Source: Musa acuminata AAA Group (lineage: Eukaryota > Streptophyta > Magnoliopsida > Zingiberales > Musaceae). From it: DNA of 64,000 nt. Positions 17,481 to 27,890 of this stretch are shown here, in pieces; positions within the stretch are counted from its first letter, which is position 1; every line of letters starts with the position of its first letter. Location: NCBI RefSeq assembly GCF_036884655.1, contig NC_088340.1:13697001-13761000 (forward strand), given 5' to 3'. Made by a program: the position numbers and the translations under genes. Below the pieces are notes generated by a model, which had not been told where the DNA came from, made no database searches, and saw only the letters and a list, made by a program, of their open reading frames with translations.

Positions 17481-20400
17481 GATGGTGCTGCTGATTTGGA
17501 TTTGCTGGATCAGCTGCTCTCAGGAGATGGCTGGATGGAATTTCCTGATTGCCCTGATGCCTTGCAAGCTGGTACTCCTGACTCCATGAGCCCCTTCAAT
17601 TCTTTGAGCTTTTCGCCTCTCTTTGAGGTCAGCAATAGTAGTCCCAATCCAGATCGACTGGATGGTTGTAACCAAGATGATATAGGAAGGTCAGTTGTAT
17701 CTACATGTCCTCCTCCGGATGAAACCCGGGCTGAAAACATCGACAAAAAGCAATCCCTCAACCCAAGTTCTGTTAGACGGATCATGCTTTCAGTCGACTC
17801 TGGTGATCTATGTTCAACAAGCCCGAGCTCTGCACCAGGAACAAGCTGGTGGATTCAACCAAGGGAGTCTAATTTTTCTGTAAAAGAGAAATTCATGCAG
17901 GCACTTAATTACATCAAGGAGAATCAAAGGGAAGGTGATGCCCTAGTTCAGTTATGGGTGCCTGTTAAGAGAGGAGACCAATTGATTCTTACAACCTACA
18001 GTCAACCTTTCTTACTAAACCGAAAATGTGAGAAACTCGTGAATTATCGAGAGGTCTCCGTAAACTACCAGTTCTCAACTGAGGAGAACTCTGGCAAGGC
18101 ATTAGGCTTGCCTGGCCGGGTGTTTCTAGGAGGATTGCCGGAATGGACGCCGGATGTTCGGTTATTTAGCAGCTATGAGTATCCACGTGTAGATTATGCC
18201 CAGCGGCTTGATATTCGTGGCAGTATAGCACTTCCTGTTTTTGATCAGGGTAATCGATCTTGCTTGGGTGTTGTGGAGGTTGTCATGACGACACAAAAGA
18301 TAAATTACACTTATGAACTCCAGAATATTTGCAGTGCTCTTCAGGTTAGGTTTTTTTTCTCCTCTCTATATCATTCTTAAGCTTCTAGATATGAACTTTC
18401 CCTACTGACTCTATTGTTTACTCCGAGCTTCTATTTTCTTGATATAAATTTTATTTAAGCACTAGAGTACAGCTATGTAAGGTATTTGTGATCCATTTCC
18501 TTTAGGAAGCCCTTGAGCTATTTGTGGTAGATATGACGAAATGACAATTTAAGAGCATCAGCTAGCTACTATTTCAAATTTTGCTAAAAGACACCTGGTA
18601 TTTGCAGGCAGTTGATCTTAGGAGCTCGGAAGTTGCGAGTGTTCCACGCTTTAAGGTGAGCCAGTAGACTACCCTATAGTATTATTGTTGAAGTATCCTA
18701 CTGATTGCAGCACATGATGCTCTTTTCCAGGTAAGTAGTGGTTCATACCAAGCTGCTTTACCTGAGATTCTAGAGGTTCTAAAAGCTGTTTGCAGGATGC
18801 ACATGTTACCATTAGCTCAAACTTGGATTCCGTGCATTCAACAAGGTAAAAAGGGCATCCGCCATTCCGATGAAAACTATGGGTATTGTGTCTCCACTTG
18901 TGATGATGTTTGTTGTGTGAATGACCCTTCTATGACCGGATTTCATGAGGCCTGTTCTGAGCATCACTTGCTAAGGGGACAAGGTGTAGCTGGTAGAGCT
19001 TTCACTACCAATCAACCATGCTTTGTGTCAGATGTTACTGCTTCCAGTAAGACAGAATATCCACTTTCTCACTATGCCAAGATGTTTGGTTTAAGAGGTG
19101 CAGTTGCAATACGCCTGCGAAGTATTCTAACTGGAAATGCTGACTTTGTATTGGAATTCTTTCTACCTGCTAATTGCATACTGATCGAAGAGCAGAAACG
19201 GATGCTAAATTCATTGTCAGGCACTATACAACAAGTTTGCCAAACTTTACGGGTTGTCACATCTAAGGAGCTGGCAGATGAGGCTATGTTACTAGTGAGT
19301 GAAACAATTCCTAATTTTTGGTTGGCAAAATCTTCTTCTGAAGCAGAACCAGGACAAAAATGTGACACTGACACTTCACTGGAAGCTCATAAGACGGGAG
19401 TGTATGAGAATACACCACCTTGGTTCACAAGTGCAATGGGAGACTCAAATAAGAAAATAAGCCATGTTTTTGAATTTAAGAAGCATGGAGTTGAACGATT
19501 TAGTATTACGACTGACAGAGATCACACTGAGGTGGTATTGCCTGCAGAAAAGATATACTCAAAGCTTAGGCAGCATGAACAAGGCTTTGCAAAAGATATA
19601 AGTGATAATGAGAATTCTTTCAATTTTGATAGTAGCTGTTCTGAGGCTACAAGAACAACAGAAAAGAGGCGCAGAAAAACAGAGAAGACTGTCAGTTTGG
19701 AAGTTCTTCGTAAATATTTTGCTGGTAGCTTGAAAGATGCTGCAAAGGGCATTGGTGGTAAGATTCATTCTTTATTGGAAAAAAATCAACTTGCATCAGA
19801 TAATTAATATTTTTTCCGTTTGATTTGTGCTATTGTTTTTCTCATTTCTTCTTTTTTTCTCAAAAGAAACTGCCTCCACCAAATGTAGAGATACTAACTT
19901 GTTCTTCATTTTGTTCTTGCAAAAGTTTTCCATGTTTTTGTTGTATGAGAAATCCTAGCTTCTAGAGCCCCCAACACAAACTTCCTTAAATTCGACTAGG
20001 ATGAAATATTTTATATTAAATAAAAGCATATAACAGAAAGAACCTTTTTTCTTGTTAAAGCCCACCTCTTCTGATGCAAAGTGTTGTTTTATTATCGTTG
20101 GTTTAATGAAGTTTTATTATCTGCTTCTGGACGACAAGAGTAGAATTATCAAGCCTTCCACATATCAAAACACTAAATTGTATCAGGCACCTCTTTAGAA
20201 TCTGATAATTACAAGCAGATATACGAGTTGAGTATGACACTTTCTTTTGACGTGCATATTAATATTCTGATGGGCTGCTATATTCAAGGGATGATTTGTA
20301 TTCATGGATTCATTCTTTTCTTAGAACTTCTGTTAAATCTTTCAAAAGTGATTCATAGAGACTGAAGGATTCTTGCATCCTATCATCATGTCAGTTATTT

Positions 20401-22007
20401 GGCAAATTTTATCTTTAAAAATCTAAAAATTTCCATACATTGCCTAGATGTAAAAACCATGAATCAAATTCTAAATCTCATTAACTTAAACATCACCATT
20501 TTTTGTAAACAAATATAATGCTGCATATATTATAAAAATGACCAAATATTTGATAGATTATATGGCCAGATTAGGTCTTACTGAGATTAGCAAGTATAGT
20601 TAAACAATCAGATTATTGGACCAAAACCCTAGTCCATAGCTGGCTTAAGTTGGATTGGATCAAAATCGTAAGATTTTATTTGACTTGTTGACAAGCCTAA
20701 TCTTTAACTAAGTCTTCCCGTTCTGTTAGGATTTTGTATGGGACCTGAGCAATATGGATCACAATTGATCAATCGTGTAAACGATGACTAGGAATCTTCA
20801 TTAGTGTTATTCTTCTTGTTTGTTAAGTGGGGTAAGGAACAAGCTCTGGGCATCTTTGGTGGTTATGATGCAAGTTCTTTTACTTCTTAAGATGATAAAG
20901 ATGCGAGTGAAATAAAGAACTCAAGCTAACTTTTCTATGCTAAATAGTAAATATGAAGTATGTGAACTTTGTTGCGAACTTGTTGGTATATTATGAACTT
21001 TGTAACTTCAATTGCCCACATGATTTAGATTTTCTTGTTTCGGCTGTAGTAGTGATAATGGATTATTAGTTTAATGTACAATCATATATGACTGATAATG
21101 CTGTCGTCTATCAACATTCCATGTTTCAGTGTGCCCTACTACTCTGAAAAGAATATGTAGGCAGCACGGGATAACTCGCTGGCCTTCACGAAAGATAAAA
21201 AAAGTGGACCACTCCTTGAGGAAACTGCAAGTGGTTATTGATTCAGTTCATGGTGCAGATAAAGCCATTCAACTCAGTTCACTTTATAAGGATTTCACAA
21301 CAGCACCTGTCTCAGATAAGAATTCATCAGGAGACTTCCCAGTTTCCAGACCAAGTCAAAATGATCATCCAAATGCTGACCATCAAGACCTAGATGCTAA
21401 AATAATCCAACCCAATTTGTCATCTTCTCACTCATCATCATCATGCAGTCCAACATCCACCTCAAGTCTCTCTTCTTCAAGTGGCGAAAAACAGTGTAAT
21501 CAGAGTGCTGAACCAAGAATGAAGCAAGAAGTTAACATGGAGGAAAAGATTATTGACATTCTTCATGGAACAAATGGTCAGATGGATTTGCATCTTCCAA
21601 CTAAAAGCACACAGTTATCTCCTAATAGATTTCAACATCCAAAGTCACTCAGTGAGCATTGTTCTTCTGGAAGTTTGTCTCCTTCAGATAGTAATAGAAG
21701 CAGTTGGATCAGAGTAAAAGCCACATATGGTGCAGAAAAGGTTAGGATGCGGCTACATCCTGCTTGGGGCTTCGAAGACTTGAGACAAGAGATCTTAAAG
21801 CGGTTCAATATAGGCATTGAGCATTCAGTAAATCTCAGGTACTTCGATGATGAGTCAGAGTGGATTTTACTAGCATGTGATGCGGATCTTCAGGAATGCA
21901 TCCATATCTACAGATTATCAGGTGCTCAGACAATAAATATTTCTGTCCATCCAGTCGCTAGTACTCTGATCAGAACATCGTCATGCGGCACAGGATTGAG
22001 TTCATGA
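17373..22007 (+). CDS. NIN-like protein (NLP) transcription factor, complete, 4 exons
   Basis: Exons 17373-18344, 18608-18655, 18731-19757 and 21130-22007 join in phase to 974 residues, normal for NLPs. Domains in order: acidic N-terminus; the GAF-like nitrate-response region (about 170-330, with GLPGRVF, PEWTPDV and RGSIALPVFD) continuing after the small exon; the RWP-RK DNA-binding domain (about 655-707), with SLEVLRKYFAGSLKDAAK, then RWPSRK at 699-704 split by intron 3; a Ser-rich linker; and a C-terminal PB1 domain (about 875-957) with its Lys (VKATYG) and acidic YFDDESEW motif. NLPs bind nitrate-responsive elements and drive nitrate-response genes in the nucleus. The exact paralogue is not determinable. 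Start: the ATG at 17373 follows a 2-codon uORF; the second ATG (17433) lies in a 60-bp duplicate and is an alternative. No lesions. Confidence 0.95.
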
Positions 22008-22949
22008 TTAAGAGCCTCTAATCTCAACCAAAATTGGTCTTTCAAAAATGGAATTTCAAAGTTAACATAATCTTTGCAATGATCTATGGCCAAAAAGAAG
22101 GAGCCTGGATTTTTCAGCAATTGACTGAGGAACATGCTAAAGCTGCACGGAGAGACACAAAAAAAATGTGTGATAGCCTGATTATCCGCCTTGAGTCCAT
22201 AGTTTGACGGTACCAGAATTGCTTGAAATTGGTAGAAGTTGAGGACGGACTTGGGATTTGGGACTAAGTTTTTCTTTTGTTGCTCGAGTGTCTACTGAAG
22301 CTTGGAGGGTTCGGAGATCTGTAAGGCCTTGAAGATGTTACTTCGATGCATCGAGTATCAGCCCGACGGTGAGTGATTACCTAAAGGAACTTCGATCGTG
22401 AACAAAGTGAGCTACTTGTAAAATAGCCACTCAATGGCTCCTTTGAGTGATGGAATAAACATTTGATGTTCCTACTGGCAGCAGGCAAGTTAAAGAAATT
22501 GATGTCACAGAAGCTATACCATCAATCACAGCAGTTATATCGGCCCCAAGAAGCCTAAAAACAGATTGACGAAAGCCCCTTGGAATCAGAACGGTTCCAG
22601 AGCTATAGAAATCCCAACCGCAAGGCAATTGGAGCAGTATTCTTTTGTGATCATTAGGTCTCATGTCATAGTTTGACCATTTCGACTTTCATGTCTCCAT
22701 CTTTAAGCCATATATTGATAGCATCATGACTTAAAGTCTTGAGATGTTTGACGTGGAATGCTTATATTTCATTGGAATGCTTAGATTACATTCCATGCAG
22801 CTGTCTTTCAGTCTGTCCTCTCTCCTCATTTTGCTCATCTAGAATTGGTATTTGGTTGTACCAGTTGAGCTTAAGCTCTAAATTGTTTGGGGAATTAGCA
22901 TTGCTTCATAGTGAGAAGAATCTGAATTAAATTATATTCGGTATCATAA
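22008..22949. other. NLP 3' UTR and flank; no gene seen
   Basis: No conserved coding segment on either strand. The first few hundred bases are probably the NLP 3' UTR. Confidence 0.5.
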
Positions 22950-23470
22950 GCTTTTAGATGAAATGATAATGATAAAAAAAAAAAATTTAAGACTGTGTTG
23001 TCTGATCAATTCAAAACTCGCATATCGTTTGAAAACAATCACCTCGATAATTTATCTATCCCAATATATCATTCCTAAAACTTTATTCTCAGTCATATCG
23101 TTGATCACACACTTTGAAAATAGTCACCCCAATCATTTTTCTTGTGCCAATATATGATCCCCAAAACTTGAGGTATTCTTCGTAGCCTCAGCCCAATTTA
23201 AACATTTTAGCAAGCGATAAATTATCCTGAAAATTTTATATAGCAATAGGGTGAGCACATAAAGCTCAGCAAACGATTAACATGTCCATGACGAAAGATG
23301 ACAGTTTCAAAACAAATAAAGTACCAAATACAAGGTAGGGATACAAGAGTTCATAGATAGCCACTTATCGAATGCATATTTACAATGTCATTTCGTTCGA
23401 AGCATGTTTTGTTCATAACAATTGAGTAAAGATTAGTTGGAGCAAATCATTAACGTAAGGAGCATTTCAA

Positions 23471-23730
23471 GGCATATCAATAGCGTATAAAATATTACGG
23501 AGCATATCAAGGACGTATGAAATGTTTCGGAACATATCAATGGCGGATGAAACATTTTGGAACATATCAATGATGGATGAAATATCTCGAAGCATATCAA
23601 TGACGGATGAAACATTTAAGAACATATCAATGGCGTATGAAATGTTTCGGAGCATATCAATAACAAATGAAACATTTTGGAGTATATCAATGACATATGA
23701 AGTATTTCGGAGCATATCAAATAACAAATA
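23471..23730. repeat. 30-bp minisatellite, about nine copies
   Basis: Units of the form (A/G)(A/G)CATATCAATGGCG, then GATGAAACATTTTGG, repeat every 30 bp with substitutions. Because 30 is a multiple of three and the unit lacks stops in several frames, it yields long open frames on both strands that encode only the repeat. Confidence 0.9.
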
Positions 23731-24518
23731 CGAAATAGAAGTTCAAACATCGCATTTGATGTTGTATAATTTCATTCTAATCCAAAGTATATATAAAAAC
23801 ACATAACCAAAGCTCTGAATATCATATCAAACACATAGATGGAGAAGTAGGATTATAACATAATATGGTCCATCGAATGACCACCAAACATAATCTAGAG
23901 TATCGCGAGCTCTAAGCACATACCCTTTATCATTTCTGTCAAAGGTCCAAATAATCTCTTTACCATTTCTGGCAAAGTTTCATATTATCCCACAAACACC
24001 AGAGTATAAAAGGGCATTGTGAACAATAAATTAAGACATATCGGAAACACATGCGGAACAACGAACTGCATGTGCCTATACGAAACATTACGATACAAAT
24101 ATGAACTTTACATAATAGATTCAGATAAACAAATAATTAAAGGACAAAAGTATGCAGGGACTCAAAGCAATAATGTAAAGCTCAACTGAAGTAAGGATGT
24201 TAGCTGAAAATAATTTCCAAAGAAATGAAACAAGAATAGGCAGAATCAATCAAAACTCGATTCTGATAGAATTTGAGAGGCACATTGCATGAATTATTTG
24301 AATAACCAATTATACTCCAATTTGCACAAATTAGATATCATTCGAAAGATGTATCAATCTAGATTTAGATAAATCAAGTTTTGTATGAATTAGAGATTCC
24401 AACATTGGGTTATCAATAGTTTAGTAACCAAATGTCAGAGAACATTATCTCTGTGTTGCATAATTCATAGAGTTGATCTGAACAAAGGTTTCAATAGGCA
24501 TTTATGCTCCAAATCTTT

Positions 24519-24539
24519 GGGGGGGGGGGGGGGGGGGGG
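24519..24539. repeat. Poly-G tract (21 bp)
   Basis: Uninterrupted G run within the repeat block. Confidence 0.9.
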
Positions 24540-25390
24540 AGCAATTGAAGTTCAAGAGGGTGGCTTCTCTTTTTAGTTAGGGGGAGATTGAAGTTCTAGA
24601 GAGGGTAGGTCAAAACAACTACCTCAATAATTTTTGTCATCCCAATATGTCATCCCCAAAACTTCTCCTCGGTATTATTCTCTTTTTGGTTTAGGGGGAA
24701 GGTTTCTTTTTTTTAGTAGGGGGCAAGTTTCCATATTTAATATTAAAACATTGTTGTTGATTATATTATTTGAAAATAGCCACCTCAGCGTCCCAATATA
24801 TCATCTCAAAACTTTCTTCTTGGTGATAAACAAGATATGAGATATCCACATTTAATATTAAAACCTTATCGTTGATCATATTGTTTGAAAAGAACCACTT
24901 TATAGTCCTAATATGTTATCCCAAAACTCTCTTCTTGGTCAAAAAGAAGATATGAGATATTCTATTTTTGATTTTAGGAGGGTTGAATTTCAAGGGGTGA
25001 GTTCTTTTTTTTTGGTCAAGGGGTGGTTGAAGTCCGAGGGGTGTATGAGTCCCACTTCTAATATTAAAATTATGTCATCATGTAGTTTAAAAATAGTCAT
25101 CTAAAAAAAAATTTTGTTTTGGAGGGGAGGGGGTCCGTGGGTCAGTTCCACTTCTAATATTAAAATCTTATCATTGATCATATCGTTTAAAAATAGTCAC
25201 CCCAATAATTTTTCTTATATTAATATGTCATTCTTAAAACTTTCTTCTTGATCACAAATAAGATAGTAGAAGTGGGACCATCATGTCATTTAAAAATAAT
25301 AACCTCGATAATTTTTCTCACCTTAATATGTCATCTTTAAAACTTTCTTTTCAGTCGTAAACAAGATGTGAAGTATTCTCTTTTTTGTTG

Positions 25391-26796
25391 TGTAATATCC
25401 CTAACTTTTAAAAATTATTAATAAAGATTTATTTATAAATTGGAGGACCTATATGTAAATATAGAAATTTCAAGGACTAAACTATTAAGTTACAAAAAAA
25501 AAGAAAATCAAAAATTTCGGTTTTATCCCACCGCCTCCCACACTCTCTATTTCTCGAGAAACAGAGAGAGGAGCGGTGGGGCGTGGGGAGAAGAAGAGAG
25601 GAAGAAGAGGGAGAAGAGAAGAAAAGAAGAAGAAGAAGAAAGGGAAGAGGGAGAGGAAAGAGAGATAGCTCCAGCAGCTAGGGCTGCAGCACCTCTGTTT
25701 CGTGTAGGAGGAAACAGAGGAGTTCATGTGTGGGGCATCGGGGAGGAGAAGGGAAGAAGAGGAGAAGAAGAGAAGCAAAAGAAGAAGAAGAAGAAGAAGA
25801 AGAAGAAAAGAGGAGGTGGCTGCGGAAAGGCCTGCAGCGAGGAGCTGTGGGGCGTTGGGGAGAAGAAAGGAAGAAGAGGAGAAGAAGAAAATAAGAAGAA
25901 GAGGAAAAAGAAGAAGAGAAAAAGAAGAAAAAAAGAAGGATGGCTGCAGCATGGGCTGCAGTGAGAAGGTGTGGGGTGTCGGGTAGGAGAAGGGAAAAAG
26001 AGGAGAAGAAGAAGGAGAAGAAGTAGAAGCGGGTGAAGTGGCAGAACCTTTGTTTTCTGCAGGAGGAAACAGAGGAGAGGAGGTGCTGTGCGTTGGGGAG
26101 AAGAAGGGGAGGAAGGAGAAGAAGAGAAGAAGTAGAAAGGAAGGAGAAGGAAGAGGAGAATGGAAAGAAGTAGCAGTCTTGAAAATTCTTGTATTCTGCC
26201 TTGCATTATGATATCTTACTTGTTTGAAATCATTCCTTTTGTTCTGAATATGCTTTGTCACTTGCTGAGCTGTTTTTAGCTCACTCCGTTGTTATATAAA
26301 ATCTTTCAAGTCAAATTGGTACTCTTTGAGATGTTTTGAATTGGGCTGAGGTAGTGAAGAGCTATTCAGAATTATGGGCCAGTCTTGTTGGTTATTATGT
26401 TATTGTTGTATAAGCATATTTTGTATGTAATGAAATGTTATTGATGAATCGAAATGGATATACTGTGTAAAAGTGTTAGAAGATTTCTCTTATTTGGAAT
26501 TTCAGAATGTTAAGTCTAGTTTATGATGATATGAACTTGTGGTGAATAGTTGGAGTTCTGATTGTATAATTTATTTAGCTTGTGGATTTATAAATGTTAT
26601 TCATGTTTATCAAGTTGGCTTGGGCTGTAAAAAATGTGAATTATCGAGTGATGTGATATATGATTATATACTGCACAGATTTTATACATGTGAATTTGAT
26701 AGAATATTTTTCAGTGTCCTCAAATGTTAGTTTGGATCCTGGATTAGTTTGCGATGAAAATTTTAAAATCATCGATATTATTTGAGGGGCGTGACA
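25391..26796 (+). mobile_element. Solo LTR (1,406 bp), probably Ty3/gypsy-type
   Basis: Starts TGTAATATCCCTAAC and ends GAGGGGCGTGACA (TG...CA termini; the TGTAA-C-C-C start and G-G-G-TGACA end resemble many plant gypsy LTRs). It is flanked by TGTTG (25386-25390) and GGTTG (26797-26801), a 5-bp duplication with one mismatch. The sequence restored by removing it matches other copies of the surrounding repeat unit (TTTTGGTTGGGGG), which supports the borders. The interior holds a purine-rich tract (about 25565-26165) with repeated GTGGGGCGTTGGGGAGAAG and AGGAGGAAACAGAGGAG modules and a possible TATA box near 26293. No internal coding region is present. Confidence 0.75.
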
Positions 26797-27817
26797 GGTT
26801 GGGGGGTGGTTGAAGTCAAGGGAGGGCACGGTAGGTTAGTTTCACTTCTAATATTAAAATCTTGTTATTTATTATATCATTTAAAAATAGTCACCATAAT
26901 ATTTTTTTATCTCAATATGCCAGGGAAGTCAGAGGATGGGTGAATCTCAATTTTAATATTAAAATTTTATCATTGATGATGATGTTTGAAAATAATTTTT
27001 ATGATAATTATATTCATATTTAATATTAGATGTGAAGTGTTCTCTTTTTGGTTGGGGGAGAGCACGGTGAGTTAGTCTCACTTCTAATATAAAAATCTTA
27101 TTGAATCTTAATTTTAATATTAAAATTTTTTTATTGATAATGATGTTTGAAATTAATCTTTATGATAATTATATCCATATTTAATATTAAAACTTTATCG
27201 TTGATCACATCGTTTGAAAACAGTCATCTCATGGTCTAAATATATCATATCAAAACTTTCTTCTCGATCAAAAACAAGATATGAGCTATTCTCTTTTTGG
27301 TTTTAGGGGGGTCGAAATTCGAGGGGTATGTTTTCTTTTTGGTCGTGGGATGATTGAAATCCGAGGGGATATGTGGATCCCACTTCTAATATTAGTTTTA
27401 CCATTGATGGTGATATTTGAAAATAATCTTCATGATAATTATATTCATATTTAATATTAAAATTTTATCGTTGATCACATCGTTTAAAAATAATCATATG
27501 GTAGTCTTAATATGTCATCCTAAAACTTTCTTTTCAATCAAAAACAAAATATAAGATATTCTCTTTGGATTTAGGTGGATTGAAATTAGGAGGGATGAGT
27601 TCTCTTTTTCATCAAAGGGTGATTGAAATGAGAGCGTGTGGGTCCCATTTCTAGTATTAAAATCATATTATCACGTGGTTTAAAAACAGTCGTCGATTTT
27701 TTTTTTTTTTTAATTTTAGAGAGGAAGGGGGGTTGAATTTTGAGATGTCAAAATATGGGATCATTTCTAATATTAAAATCGTACCATTCAACCCGCCGTA
27801 AGCCTCGATCTTTCCCT

Positions 27818-27826
27818 GTTATATAG
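27818..27826 (+). promoter_or_regulatory. TATA box of the FMO gene
   Basis: CTGTTATATAGCG lies about 70 bp upstream of the FMO start codon, immediately after the repeat block ends. Confidence 0.6.
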
Positions 27827-27890
27827 CGTGTCTTGGACACGAGCAAGTCCTCCAAATCCTTCCTTCCGTCCTCGAGATCGCGCGAGAGGG

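Larger units (their letters stand above)
22950..27790. repeat. Repeat-derived block between NLP and FMO
   Basis: The block is built from diverged copies of an AT-rich unit. Its recurring landmarks are CTTCTAATATTAAAATC, then TTGATCATATCGTTT, AAAATAGTCACC, AATATGTCATCC, AAAACTTTCTTCT and a GGGGTCGAA/GGGGTGAGTTC stretch. The TAATATTAAAA landmark recurs about a dozen times (near 24737, 24855, 25056, 25153, 26847, 26953, 27112, 27179, 27383, 27450, 27650 and 27763). Related but older copies occur near 23010-23170. Embedded in it are a 30-bp minisatellite, a G21 run and a solo LTR. No gene is present. Confidence 0.75.

Noticed and set aside
23433..23806. Possible CRISPR-like or protein repeat array
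   Set aside because: The units are contiguous 30-bp repeats with no unique spacers, in a plant nuclear context; it is a minisatellite.
25440..26261. Long frames on both strands (Glu/Lys/Arg-rich and Ser/Phe/Leu-rich)
   Set aside because: They arise from the GA-rich body of the solo LTR; low complexity, no domain, no splice support.
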